Origin: Astrocystis sublimbata | Taxonomy: Eukaryota; Ascomycota; Sordariomycetes; Xylariales; Xylariaceae | Length of the DNA stretch: 64,000 nt | Reading direction: 5' to 3' | Assembly (NCBI GenBank): GCA_022453515.1 | Contig: JAJNNY010000023.1 | Span: forward strand, 248,001-312,000 | Shown here: piece by piece, positions 35,157 to 47,400 of the stretch | Layout of the letters: the number at the start of each line of letters is the position of its first letter | Position numbering within the stretch: the stretch's first letter is position 1 | Program-made: the position numbers and the translations under genes | The notes under the pieces: model-generated | The model's input: only the letters and a program-made list of their open reading frames with translations | Databases searched by the model: none | What the model was told of the DNA's origin: nothing

Positions 35157-36501
35157 CGTCGAAGCAGCAATGTTGGTCGATCAGCTAAGAACGGACGTGC
35201 GGTTATCTGATATATCGGTCCAGAAAGATGTGACAGGTATCTTGGGGTAACCTGCGACTGAGACCATAGCTGTCGAGGTGGCTGCGTTCAAATCGACGAA
35301 GAGTGTGCTGATAAGACGACGTTGACCAACTACCGAGGCTGCAAGAGAGCGAAAGGCTGCAGACAAGGTGTCGGTATTTGGTCCTGGTCATGCAGGTGAT
35401 CTTGCGTTGGCGTCACGACGAGGCCGATGGGTAATACCATACAGCACCGCCCCCTGATAGGTTGGCTCGAGAGGGTGGTGTGTGGACTATGCTTGTGTTG
35501 GGACACATCTCGACGACGCCAAGGATGCGGGCAGCTTCGCTGGGGGTAGCTCTCGACGTAAGCCTGCTCAATGACCAGGTTCTCAACCATCCTCTACATG
35601 ACCTATACGATGTATCTCTGTCGTTGGATTGGGCGTTGGAATAACAACGGTTATAGAAGGTTGGTGATCAACATTGAGCATTGATTGGCGTGATGGCTTT
35701 CGGAATATAGGCATGGTGTTGCGAAACTGGACGTACTGTAGGAAGAGAGCAAGGGACACGTCCCCAAAAGTCAAGGCCTGTCTCTCGTCAAGCGACCCGA
35801 CTGGACCGGATTGTTTTTGGGTACCCAGAGCGCCACAGTCGCATCGACTACAATGTCTATACGCTGGTGGCTGCTAATCCCGACCTCTACAGGGCCGGAA
35901 AGGAATGCGAAGTTGGAAGTGATGTGTCAATTGAACTAGCTACGGGCGGCCTCCAGACTGGCCAATACTGGATGTCAATATATCCTGACCAACAGGAGCC
36001 TCTCTATATGTCTATGAGGGGATCGAGGGCATGTTCGTCGGCTTTCTATCTATTGGCCTAGGTCTGTTTCCCTCGCAGCACTCTTTCATTCACCACTGAC
36101 TGGACCGTGGTATAGTCCATTCTATTGTGCCCAGCCGAAAAGCGACATAAATTCGTTATTGCCCAATTTACAGTTCTGGACCAACCAGATCAAGCCGAGG
36201 ATGCTGAACTCCGAAATATACCATTAAACCCCCCGGAAAACCAGAAACCCTCCAATCCCAATGTGCGGATGAGAAACGCTTTTGTTTGTAAGATAGATGC
36301 TACACCATCCCGTACGGGGGGTCATGTTGTAGCTCCAATCAACGGAGAGGTCTGAAAGTCAAAGAATTACTTTTCCCCCTGGAAGTACTGTTGACACCTT
36401 CCCCAGTGATTGAGGTAATATGTGATTAAGGTAGGCATGTACCTTGGTGATAGGATAATCGTTAATCGATGCATTCGTGTGCTCGTATCGCCCACATGAC
36501 T

Positions 36502-38257
36502 TTATGCAAAATGAAGAGACTTCGAGCTGTGCGCAAACGGCCCAGCTTCTGTTGGAAACCCAGCAACCATGGTGATTGATGGTAGGCTTGCCTCCGACTC
36601 AGCAAGCGCCTTCTTTTCCGACGATCCTCGCGGTACGTTGCGCATCCTAGGGTTGATGAAACGCTCCAAGTCGTCGGGTCGTGGCAGCGGAGTGGCAATG
36701 CTGTCACTCCGACGCGGGCGTGGGGCCATACGCAGAGCGTCGTTGGCATCGCCATCGGGTCGGCTACCCCAGGAAGTCTAATGCATGGTTAGCAGGTTGA
36801 ACTAGGCCCAACTTGAGGGGGGATTGTAACATGCCATGTTCAATGTGAAGAGAGCATAGAGCTTGATGAGGCCATGGAGATAGCCAAAGAGAATGGACAC
36901 AGGCAAGAAGACTATGTCACGCGGTTGTCGTCGGAAGAGACCAATCAGCTTGACAACCTTGGTGTAGGCAAAGAGGAAGATGAACTGCGACCAGAACAGC
37001 TGGCGGCGGGTGTCTTGGGCCCATCCTTCGGTCCCCCACCAGAGAGAGAGCAGCAGGAGAGGGTCGACGAGGAAGGCAAGCGAGGTGAAGGTGGCGAGGT
37101 GCAAGGCATAGCTGCACCACGGCTGCTGGCTAGATCACAAAAGGGGTCAGCAAGCAAGTCCCCTTTTCGCAAGTTGCAAGTGGGTGTGTATACTTACGTG
37201 AGGACGTATCGCTCGCGCACCAGGCTGGTCCAGTTGCTGCGCCAGTTGCTGCGCGACCACCTGGAGCACTGGTAGAGGAACTTGTGGCTGTTCTCGAGCG
37301 TCGTCTCGATCTCACACTCGGGCTCGTACTGGATCCAGGTCTTCCACTGGTGGTTGACGAGCCAGCGAGTGACGAAGTTGTCGTCGTCGGCATTCAGGAT
37401 GTAGTGGCGCCAGCGCTCGGTCTTGAAGCCCTCGAGGAAGTCGTGGCTCGAGAGGATCTCGGAGCGGTAGGCGCCAGTGCGGCCCGACATGCATGAGGTG
37501 CCGCCGTCGATGTTGTGGGTGGCCGAGATCTCGAAGTTGCGGCGCTCGATGTAAGCGGCGCCCAGCCAGTTCCAGACCTGCGTGGACCACGGCGCATCCG
37601 GCTCTCGCCGCACGCGCTGGCAGGTCCCGACGCCGCCCATGCGCGGGTCCTCGAAGGGCGCGAGGATCCAGGGCAGCAGCGTGGTCGGCCAGGTGACGTC
37701 GTCGTCGGCCATGACGGTGATGGCCGTGTTGACCCGGGGCAGCGCCTCGCACACCTGCAGGCGCTTGTTGGCGATGGGCGTGAAGAGCACGCGCACGCTC
37801 TGGCCGGCCGATCGCTTTAGACTGTCGCCAAGCTTCTCGAGCCCCTCATGCTTGTCGACGGTGGTGACCAGGATCAGCTCGGCGGGCCCACAGGCGAGAA
37901 TGCTCTCGAGCGAGGGGCGGAGCTCCTCGAAGACATTGTGGATGGTTGGGATGATGACGGTGACATCGTCGGCCGTGAACGTCGGCTTCTCAGGGATGGG
38001 CTTCGACTTATACGCCCAGTGACTGACCGTGTGCACGATGAGGCGCAGGTAACGATGGACCCTGGTCGGCGCTAGTCAGCCATCACGCTCGGGGGGATTG
38101 GGCCAATGGGCTGCTCCAACTCATGCTCCCCTTCGTCCAAGTTACTCGGAACTTACCACAGCACCCAGAAGGCGAACCACCAGAACCGGGCCGACGACAG
38201 GAACTCGAAATGCGACAGCCAGAATCCGTCGAGGCTGCGGGTTAACGTTAATTCCAT
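36502..38257 (-). CDS. GT2: Membrane glycosyltransferase family 2 protein (fungal GT2/Cps1-like polysaccharide synthase)
   Basis: Processive-type inverting glycosyltransferase; relatives in plant pathogens are needed for normal hyphal surface and growth. The sugar polymer made is unknown. Exons 38257-38157, 38061-37198, 37129-36835 and 36777-36502 give 511 residues. One N-terminal membrane segment (about 24-43) precedes the GT-A domain: VTVIIPT (67-73), DDD at 153-155 (MADDDVTWP), DDD at 259-261 (NADDDNF) and QCSRW at 298-302, the QxxRW motif of hyaluronan, chitin and cellulose synthases. Three or more C-terminal membrane segments follow, then a short cytosolic tail. Introns 1 and 2 are canonical (gtaagt). 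Intron 3 (36834-36778) fits only with a GC donor (ATG|gcatgt...attag, branch site CTAAC); it restores the frame at TSWGSR. The start ATG opens MELTLTRSLDGFWLSHFEF directly. Confidence 0.9.
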
Positions 38258-41200
38258 GTTGGCTATGTCTCGGCTGTCCAAGGCCTGGATGGAGCAGAGT
38301 GTGCGGTGCAACAGGACCTAGATCTCGACGTTCTCGGTCTGCAATTCTGGGGCGTCGTGCTGGTGCTGATCGCTATGGGAATGGGACTCGACTGGCGCGT
38401 GAGCAGATGTCTCGTGACGCAAGCTTGCTGATACTATTTACAGACGAGGCTAACGAAAGAACCTCTGCTCGTGGACAAGGGGAGTGCCGTAGGGGAAGAA
38501 GCTATGTCTAGACGGTGTCGAGCTGAGGGGGGCAGGCGAGACTCAAGCAAGCAAGCAAGCAAGCCACCGCTGTTGTTGATTAGGGGAAGGGAGGTATATT
38601 TATAAGTATATATAAAAAGCTTTGTTGAGGAGGGGCAAATAAACGTAGGTAGATAGATGACTATCATCAAGGCGAACTTTTGTTGTTATTGTTGTTGTAG
38701 GAGAACAGCGATGCCAGTGTATGAGACTGGAATCGCAAACTAACTGTATTGCACAATGCGCCGCCAGCCTGGACTGCTCAAACGAATGAAGTCGCAAAAC
38801 AATAGAGAAACTGGCAACGGACAACCAGCAGTCAAGGGCCGGGCAACGATTCAAAGGGAAATACAATGGTAATCCTCGACTGGTGTGAACGAAGGAGGTT
38901 GTCGAGACACCTAGATATATGGCCTAGGCCCGCGGAGCGGAGGCATGGCTATATAAGCCGACGGGATCCATATGACCCCATTGAACCGACTCTCGATGCC
39001 ATCTGTCCACCAGGCCAGTTCATCCGTACACTACCTCGAGACTACCTCAGGTCGGTAGGCAGACGAAGACGTACTTCGGAACGCACCCCAAGTAAAATAT
39101 GGAGATGGCTGCGTGAGGCGGCTAGACTGCCTACATAGTACAAAAACTGCCTACCTAAGTAGGTAATGTTCAGATCACTACTAGGGTCGGACTTGGTCGT
39201 CCTGGCCTCCAGTCGATAGGCACCTAGCATATACACTACCCGTCGACTTACATACACATGTGCGGGACATATCCATGATCCATATATGTGTGCTGCATAC
39301 AACAGATGCATGTATGTCTCTGTCTGTATGCATGTGGGTATCAGATGTAACCTGCATGAAGCTATAATAGCAGGGGCAGGGCTGCTGCTCGGTGCGGAGG
39401 CACACATGTATACAACCGAGGGGTGCGAGGGGTGGTGCAAAATCAAATATGAGGTGACAACTCTGCTGGGGCCAAATTCGACATTGGGGATTGTATTTTG
39501 GCCAGATAGCTCATGTACGAGTACGCCGTCCATCGCCTGCACCCGTCTGCCTGTACGTACGTGTGTGGTTTCTCTCTCTCCTCATGCCACGTACTCGTAG
39601 AACGTACACGCCCTGATAGTCGTGGGTGTACTCGTATACTTAACCTAAGGCAAGGTGGTTTATTATCGCCACAGGAAAGCATGGCCCAGGTTGAGGAGCA
39701 CAGTCCGATGATGGACATATCGACTAGCATGCTGTACTGTTGTAAGCTGGCCGCGCAACGGTCATTTGGAGGGAGAACTGCATATGCGCTAGCAGCTCTG
39801 TAAACAAATCACGATATCGAAGAACCAACAGAAAGCTCTAGACTGGGAATAGTGACCAGATTAACCGCTACCTGACCTACTACTGTGTGCTGAGCAAGAA
39901 TTGGCCACTAGATCATACCTAGTTACAGATGAGGTCGTCAAATAGTGTCGACAGTCTGCACAGTATACATTGTAGTAATAGATCTTGCAGCACGACTAGC
40001 ATGGTCTCTTCCCCTTAGCTTATACCTCGGCGCTGTAGTCGAGAGGGGAGAGGGGCTGAGGGGTGGTCAATATATTCGTACCCTCTTTGCAAGCCCTGAA
40101 AGAGGAGGACGCGAACGCTAGACAACTGGGGTCGCATACGCTACGAGTACATTGGAGATCTAACCGCAAGAGGGTAGTGCCCTCCAGAGTTGCCCGAACT
40201 CGGTTGCAGAGCTAGAGGCGTTAACGGAGCAGTATGGCTTTGCTAGTTGTCTGCGATTAGGTACTGTATATAGGCCTCGCGTCAACCTTGGAATGCGTCA
40301 AGGTTGCTTGCTACGGTACGTGTCGACAGAACTCACAGGCTGGGGACGTGTAACAAATTAAAACAAGACCTGCACCTATGGGAGAAACTAGCCATACAAG
40401 CCCTTCTCCCCCTCAGAAGAGACAGCTCACTCTAATGAGACTACAACGTTGGGCACCTAAGACTACACAGGTAGTTATCAAGTTGCGGGTATTGTCGAAT
40501 TACTACGGACGGATATGTAGGACTTGTCGTGCTAGTTGTGAGCTAAAGGAGAGGGTTGTTGTGGGTGGTTCGGGTGGGTTTTAGTTCTGCACTATCTACA
40601 TATGTAGGTATCTACATGCCTGGCACCAAACCCAGCAGGACATACTCGTATATACTACTCGGATATGGGGAACAGCCCAGCACCGTGCGGCTGTCACACC
40701 ATATGGAGATACGGTAACTGCGACCCCAAAGCGCTAGTTCAGGCCGTACTCACCAGTGGTGTTTGTTACCTACTTAACTACCTACTGTAAGTGTAACCGC
40801 CACGGCGTCGCTATTCTTGGTTGCCCTGTGCCTACCTACCTATATGTCGTGTCGTGTTGCGGCTTTATCTTCAAGTGATGATGATGCTAGCGTTTGAGCT
40901 AGGAACCAGTGCGTTACATCCAATTAGCTAAGTATCAAGCAGCTAGAGAATTCTGTTGTCGGAATGTAATGTTTGCCGTAATCTGTAAGTCCGGATTTTG
41001 CCACGGGATAAAAGAGCCGCCAGTCAACATGCATCAACATACTGCTATGAGGTAGTAGGACGGACCACGCTTACGGCGATCACGCGAGCAGCCTTCTCTA
41101 TTATGTACCTACTACGAGTATGCAGTGCTTCGGGTGCGGAAGGATCCGATTCTACTTACCACAAACCAGGCCCAGTGTCCGTTGGATTCAAGCAAACAAC

Positions 41201-41322
41201 ATGTATGCAATACGTGCAATGATCAGCTACAGCCGATGTTCAGTCGTCAGTCGTCAGTCCGTCTGAGGTATTGTAGGCTCATAAAGCGTGGCCCGCGTGG
41301 GTGCTGGTCTGGGGTTTGGGGT

Positions 41323-41385
41323 GGTCTACGGTCTACGGTCTACGGTCTACGGTCTACGGTCTACGGTCTACGGTCTACGGACTAC
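41323..41385. repeat. Minisatellite, eight copies of GGTCTAC
   Basis: Eight exact head-to-tail copies occupy 41323-41378. One variant copy, GGACTAC, follows. The unit is not the fungal telomere repeat TTAGGG. Confidence 0.9.
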
Positions 41386-44300
41386 GGACTGAGCACGCAG
41401 GCACGCAGGTATTGCTAATTTGGCCATGATCAAGGGTCCATTGGAATGCATCATAGTGGAGCCCGGTCGGTTAGTGATGCTTGAGATATAATAATGTCAA
41501 AAGAACATCAGTGAAGTTTTGCGGGAACTAAGTCCAGGTTATTCGGACCTTTCTTGACGCTGATCTATGGTTTACTAAAACATCGTAACATACATAATAC
41601 GGTTGGTCAAAACCTGCTGTAGAGCAATAGCAGCATGTGTGGGGCAGAGATGGCCTTCGTTGTACTTGGCAAGGTAGACACGCATATCAGTCCAGATAGA
41701 TAGATATATGTCGTCAGGGCAGGCGAAACGATCTGTTGGCCATTTCGTCGGCTCAACCATCGCGAGATGAAAAATCACTGCACACAATCAACGGGCAAAA
41801 GTAAGCCAGACCTCGTTGCGATAACCCCACACCAGGTCAACTACACGCAGTTCATAGGCAGGCGAGAGGATTGGGACGTGAAATGATTACGCGCAGAGGT
41901 ACGGCCTTGGCCCAAGACCAGTGTCCCAAGCCCATGGCACAGTCGACCAGGGTGGAAGGTGAGCCGGAGAAGCTGCCCATTTCTGAGGCCCTGATCTTAA
42001 GCACCACTCGGTAATAGTGGACGCCGTCGGGATGTGGTACCGATCACAAGTCGTGTGGCATGCATACATACATACCTGGGTATTGATTGCTCGACGAGGT
42101 GCTCACCGTAACCGGATCACCGCTGTGGTATTGCATGCAATGCAAATTTTCAGAGGCTGAGACGAGCTGGGATTTGGATTCTGGTGAAGTGTACCTGACA
42201 ACCTGGATATGCCGATTCCGTCTTTGTTGCCTTGGGAGTGACAACGACCCAAGAAATAAACCAAAAAAAAATACCCAACCTGCTCATGGCGGCTAAGGCT
42301 GTGGTATTGGGAAACTTAAACAGGGCCGTCGCCGAACAGAGCAGGACGCAGAAGCAGGACGCAGAAGCAGGTATCGATTGACACCGATGACGGCATTGAA
42401 GTAAAGGCCTGGAAAGACAGATACGCAAGAGCGCATAGAGATACTAAAAAGGTATATATGCGTCTCTTTTGGTGTAAGTGGTAGTGTCGCTCAACACAGC
42501 TAGGGCCAATGTCGGTTCCCTGTCCAGTGAGCCGTCGCAGCATCGCGGAAAGCACGCATTACCTGGCCTTTTTCATATGCCTACCTCATGTAGGTATTGG
42601 ATGCTCCTCAGGTTGCCTTGGACAGGCATGTAGGAAACGTGTATCCACGCTCAGTTACAACGCCGCCACGGCACCGCTTCGTAGCCGAATGGAACAGTGC
42701 TTGACCATTGGAGAAGGATACCCATTGAGGGGTATTGGCATTCACGGCAACGGCCCATGGCCGCCCATGATGATGACGAGGAGGAAGATCTCGATCTCTC
42801 CATCACAGACATGAGCTACCACAGTTTTCCTCGACGGCGCATGCGATGTGTCCTAGTGGCCCCGGCATATTGCTTCAGCCAGACCCTGAAGGCATCCCTA
42901 CTTCAACCTGATGGTTGTCATTGCACACCTCCAAATGGCAATGCCGGATGCATTGGCGAGACCATTGCATCTCAGGGAGAGGAGGCCTTGTCAGATCTGT
43001 GCTCTATCAGTAGTAGCCTCATCCTTGCGACGTAGTAACGAAAAAGAGCTTCTCTCAAGCGTGCAGCAGTCAAGACCTACGAGCATGTGAATAATCCCGG
43101 AAGATAGGTACATTTCCCAACAATGTTGAGATCCCTGACACTGAGTGCGGCTGTACCTTTCTTTGGGCGCGGTTAAAATCAAGTAGCATATTGGAGACCC
43201 AGGACATTCGAGTTGACAGCAAGAAGCAGGAGGAATCTTCCCACCCGATGAACTGAACTTGCATGCATCGTCGACTGAAATGTCTGTTCGTGCTTAAATC
43301 GGAGAACTGAAATTAAGTGGTGATCGACGCTGTCGCCATGGCGTCTAGTCCAGAACAGGTACCTACTCACCATGACGGGGTATGGGGTAACCTTGGCCGA
43401 TCTTGGAGCCATTGGCCAATGGAGATTGATGTGCGCGCCGCCGCCTTCGGTCAATGTTTCGAGCTTGATGCCAGAATTCACTGACCGAAAATCTTCACCT
43501 GTTACCGAGCTTGCCTGTCGCCCGTCTCGTCCCCTGGGCGTAGTGCAGCTCGCATCATCTGGATATCATCTAGAAATCTTGGCAGCGGACCAGATCATTG
43601 GTCCATTCCTGAATATCCGGAGCAGTTGCCCTCGGCAAAAAGAAATCACACACGCAGAAATACCGCGCCTATCTTTGGTCTGTGGAAATTATAGCCTTTC
43701 CGATATCGACTGCAGCGCATATGTAGCTAGTTTCGGGTCAATCGCTTCACCATGGCGCAATGGATGAGACGGGTACTTCCATACCGAGACTAACCTAGCA
43801 TAGGTAGGCTAGACTTATATACAACGTACACTTGTAGTCATCTTGTCCCCAGGCACGCCAGGGTCAAGGGATGGTTACCTTTCCTGCAGTAGTAATAGAC
43901 GGGCATTTCGATTATATTCCAAATTGAACTAATACGGGGAATCCTCTAGATCATACGTTGTGAATAATTAAGGTGAAAGGAGCTAAGGTGTAAAGGAGCA
44001 ATCTTGCAGCGGCCTGCCACGATGTCACCTTCGAGACTTCGTACCCATAATAATTATCTCCGTACCGACAGGTAGACAGACTACTTGGTTAAACAATGTT
44101 TCAAGTTCTTAAAAGTTTGCATTTTCTCGACCGTAATTTTGGGCTACATAGATTGGCAACAAGACGTGCTGCTGCCAGGTACTGGCTTTACAGCATATGT
44201 CTTCAGCCAGACGTCCTGCTTTAATTTTGCTGCAGCGAGAAAGGGACATGAGGGTTTCGATACACCAAGTCTATTCAGGTACTCTAGACGAGCTCAAAGC

Positions 44301-44462
44301 TGATCAGCTTGTCAATATTTCAATCACTCGGCCAAACGCCTTTGTCTCCGGGTGGAGAATAGACTAAACTATTAGAGACTAAGGGTAGAACTTGTTTACA
44401 TCTCTGTCGCTGTTTGGCCATGTTCTAACTACACACGCAATCATAGCAATTAGACAATATCA

Positions 44463-44491
44463 TGAATGAATCAATGAATGAATGAATGAAT
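44463..44491. repeat. GAAT microsatellite
   Basis: About seven tandem TGAA/GAAT units with one interruption (ATCAATG) near the left end. Confidence 0.8.
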
Positions 44492-47400
44492 GGGGCGATG
44501 TTGGCTATCACATGGGAAGGTACATTACCTGAATCAGTTTTTGCTCATAAGCTGTCATTTCCAAGCAGAGATAGGCCGAGGAAAGTCCCTATAGTCATCA
44601 TATTTAGAATGTTTCACATGCAAAACTTGGTCTCCTTGTGGCTATAATTCGGCGGTGTTCCTATGAGGCCTGAACATAGAACCAAGTTTTCGCAATTGAC
44701 GGAAACGCTACCTAGCCATATGTATACATGGCTCCAAGGTCTAATTCGAGGTCCCTTGTGTATCCCCGAGGAAACCTCATGCGTACAATTACTAAGAAAC
44801 TCGGGTGTTTGCCCGACATGTTTTTATTACTTGAAGTTTATTATTACTACACATTCTTGTAGACCATTTCTCCCTCACGATCGGGGGGTTGGTTCCTAGA
44901 TATTTAGTGTGACAAGGGTTTGTGGGGAGCGCGCGGTCTTATCCATCGGACTAGGATTAGAGTTATTGTGACTACGAGTAGATCTGGACTGCGGGATATC
45001 TCCAACACTAGTACGATAATTACAGGCATCATGGGAAGATAAGTCCCATAAAGTAGCAATAGTGAACATTTTGGCAACAGTGAATTAGCAACAAGCCCTA
45101 CACCATGCACCAAAGAAGCAGGTCCCTGAGACATGTCAACATGGGGCCGCATACGGAACCCGCCAGAAAGTATCTTTGGCACCTCGCGACTTCATGCTCG
45201 GTTCAGTATAGATGCAACTGCCCGTCGGCAAGTCGTGGGCTCTGGTACTAGATCCTAGTGCCACAAACTTACATCTGAGGAGCCGAAATTTCCTACCACA
45301 GGAACCACAGCTGGACGATGAGCATCAAGAGATATAACCAGATGGGCTAGTATCAATACTAGTCCCGCCAAGGACGCCCCGGACACACCACCAAAGAGCA
45401 TTGAGCCAATGCAGGGACCAGGTCCACTTGGAGACTTTGCCCTACCAGCGACGATATGTTTCACAGCATACCGTACTGTGGAAAGATTCTGGAAGGCCAT
45501 GAGCATCAGAACTGATGTGCTGGTGCGATGACGGGATGTCGACTGGGTTGTTGGTGAACAACCGGCATCACGGCGTATTGATTAGCCAGCCGTCTCGCCG
45601 TCTCACCGACATTCCCATCCTTCAGGGAGTTTCATGCATTAGATGATGAAGTCGACTATCGTGCCCAAACTTTCTGAATCGATTAGGTAGGTGGCAGGGG
45701 ACAGCTGGATGGACTGAAGTTTCTTCAGACAAGGCGTTTCCCCTACGTTATCGTTGATCATGATCTTATTGGCTCATATGAACGTAGCGAGTACTTCAAG
45801 TATGGTACCGATTGTTCCTCAACTTTCACAGACGGAACAACGCTGCAGGGCACATGTATATCGACTCATTACGTGTCGCTATCCCGTTTGAATGCTGCGG
45901 TACGTCCGGGTCGCTTCTCGTACAGCTTTTGACGAAACTTTCCGTCCTCCCGTCTTCATGGACGAATTGGCTTCTCATTGATGACAACATCGGCACCTCC
46001 ACACGCATTCGGCACCTCTTATGTCTCCTCTTCTAATGAAACTGTAACTCAGATCCAAGATAACCTCCCTAGGCCCACAGCGGGAGCCGCGGAAGCACCA
46101 CATTGCATCCGGTTCAACGACAGGCGCAATGATGTGCCTCTGCAGATTTTTTGCGGCGCAATAAACGCATGTACTGGAGCTGCTTACACATTGTATCCGC
46201 TTCTGCAATGCATAGTCGTGAACCTTTCCCCAAATTCGGCTACTGTACCTACTTGTCGAGCTAGACATCCGGCTAACCAGAATGTATCGCAGGAGCCATG
46301 ACAATATGTGCCTTAGCCTACTTTACTTACCTATATGACGCACAACGACCTTGCTCAGTTGCATACGAAGCAGTGCCGGTCATGAGTGAATTACGTCTAC
46401 GTGCGGATGCAAGCTTTCCATGGGAGAAAGGTACCGTTTCGGTTCCAACGCGGAGTTACAACGCAGACAGCGGAAGCAGCCTTAGGAAGTGTGAGTTGAA
46501 CAAGTTCCCATTACGTTCTCCTCCTTCGCCGTACTAGCTCAATCGAACGCTTTCCCAGGCGAAGTGGTGTCAAGTACATGATACGCTTGGGATCCCGCCC
46601 ATATGTCTACAAACGTGAGTCTTCGTATATGCCTTGTACAAGATCATGGAATTGACCTGATCGTCGGTTGATTTGGGGGTGGTCAAAGGCTGCCTCATCT
46701 TGGCTCTGTCACTGTCGCCACACTTGTCACTAAAGATACCTATGCATTGGAGCATAGCTAATGGGACATTAGGCGGCAAAATGAGGCCCTACTCTACCGC
46801 AAGTCTTAATGCTATGCATTGCCAACTCAACCCAATGCCGATACATTATCCTCAAGTATCGGCCGTGACAAAAAATATTCACGAGTCGAATGGCCGTTAT
46901 GTGGCGACAATATCCAGTGACAACGCTTCACTTAATGGTGACGAGCGGAGGCCGTTGAGACACACTCCCTACAATGGGCGAAATCTACTCGACATTGAGC
47001 GCCAATCAAAGAGACTCGACATCATCCACGACCCAGTCTGGGGCGATTCGCTCTGGACGCGTGGACCTTGATCACTGATGGACATCTACGGCAATAATAA
47101 TCCCAGATCTGTATCCTCACAATTCGCATCGTATTGCTTATTGCCACTTGTTGCCCCTCCCACGATCGTCATGTGAACATGTCATTTGCTACTCATCCCC
47201 GCTAGAGATCAGAGATCTTCGCTGCTTTCGTCGTTTTGGAGGGTGTCGAGAAAGACAGATGACCGCTAATGGAGATCCCAGTTCTTAAGAAGCATTCTTC
47301 GCGGGATCAAAATTGCGAATCTCGAAGGCTCTAGCTAATAGCGAAATACCATGGTGTCTCAAGATAATTATACTATGTACTGGATTTAGCAGGCACCAAA

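Larger units (their letters stand above)
25108..36501. other. Long gene-poor region upstream of SmG's 3' side and downstream of GT2
   Basis: About 11.4 kb with no gene I can support. Open frames are scattered on both strands, mostly under 150 codons, overlap one another and lack family motifs or splice-linked partners. Features seen: a TGCA microsatellite at about 28936-28955, ACCT/AGGT motifs (about 28988, 30560, 31505, 32345-32390, 32550-32575, 32852, 33305), a 9-bp inverted repeat at 35130-35156, and TTAGTG-type repeats near 34660-34680. Base composition looks like the other intergenic DNA by eye and not like an AT-rich RIP-eroded island. Short transcripts or fast-evolving small proteins could be missed. 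Confidence 0.45.

Noticed and set aside
40890..40940. tRNA-like stretch on the minus strand (TAGCTAATTGG, GCACTGG)
   Set aside because: Has a D-arm-like part but no acceptor pairing and no T-loop TTCGAAT-type sequence.
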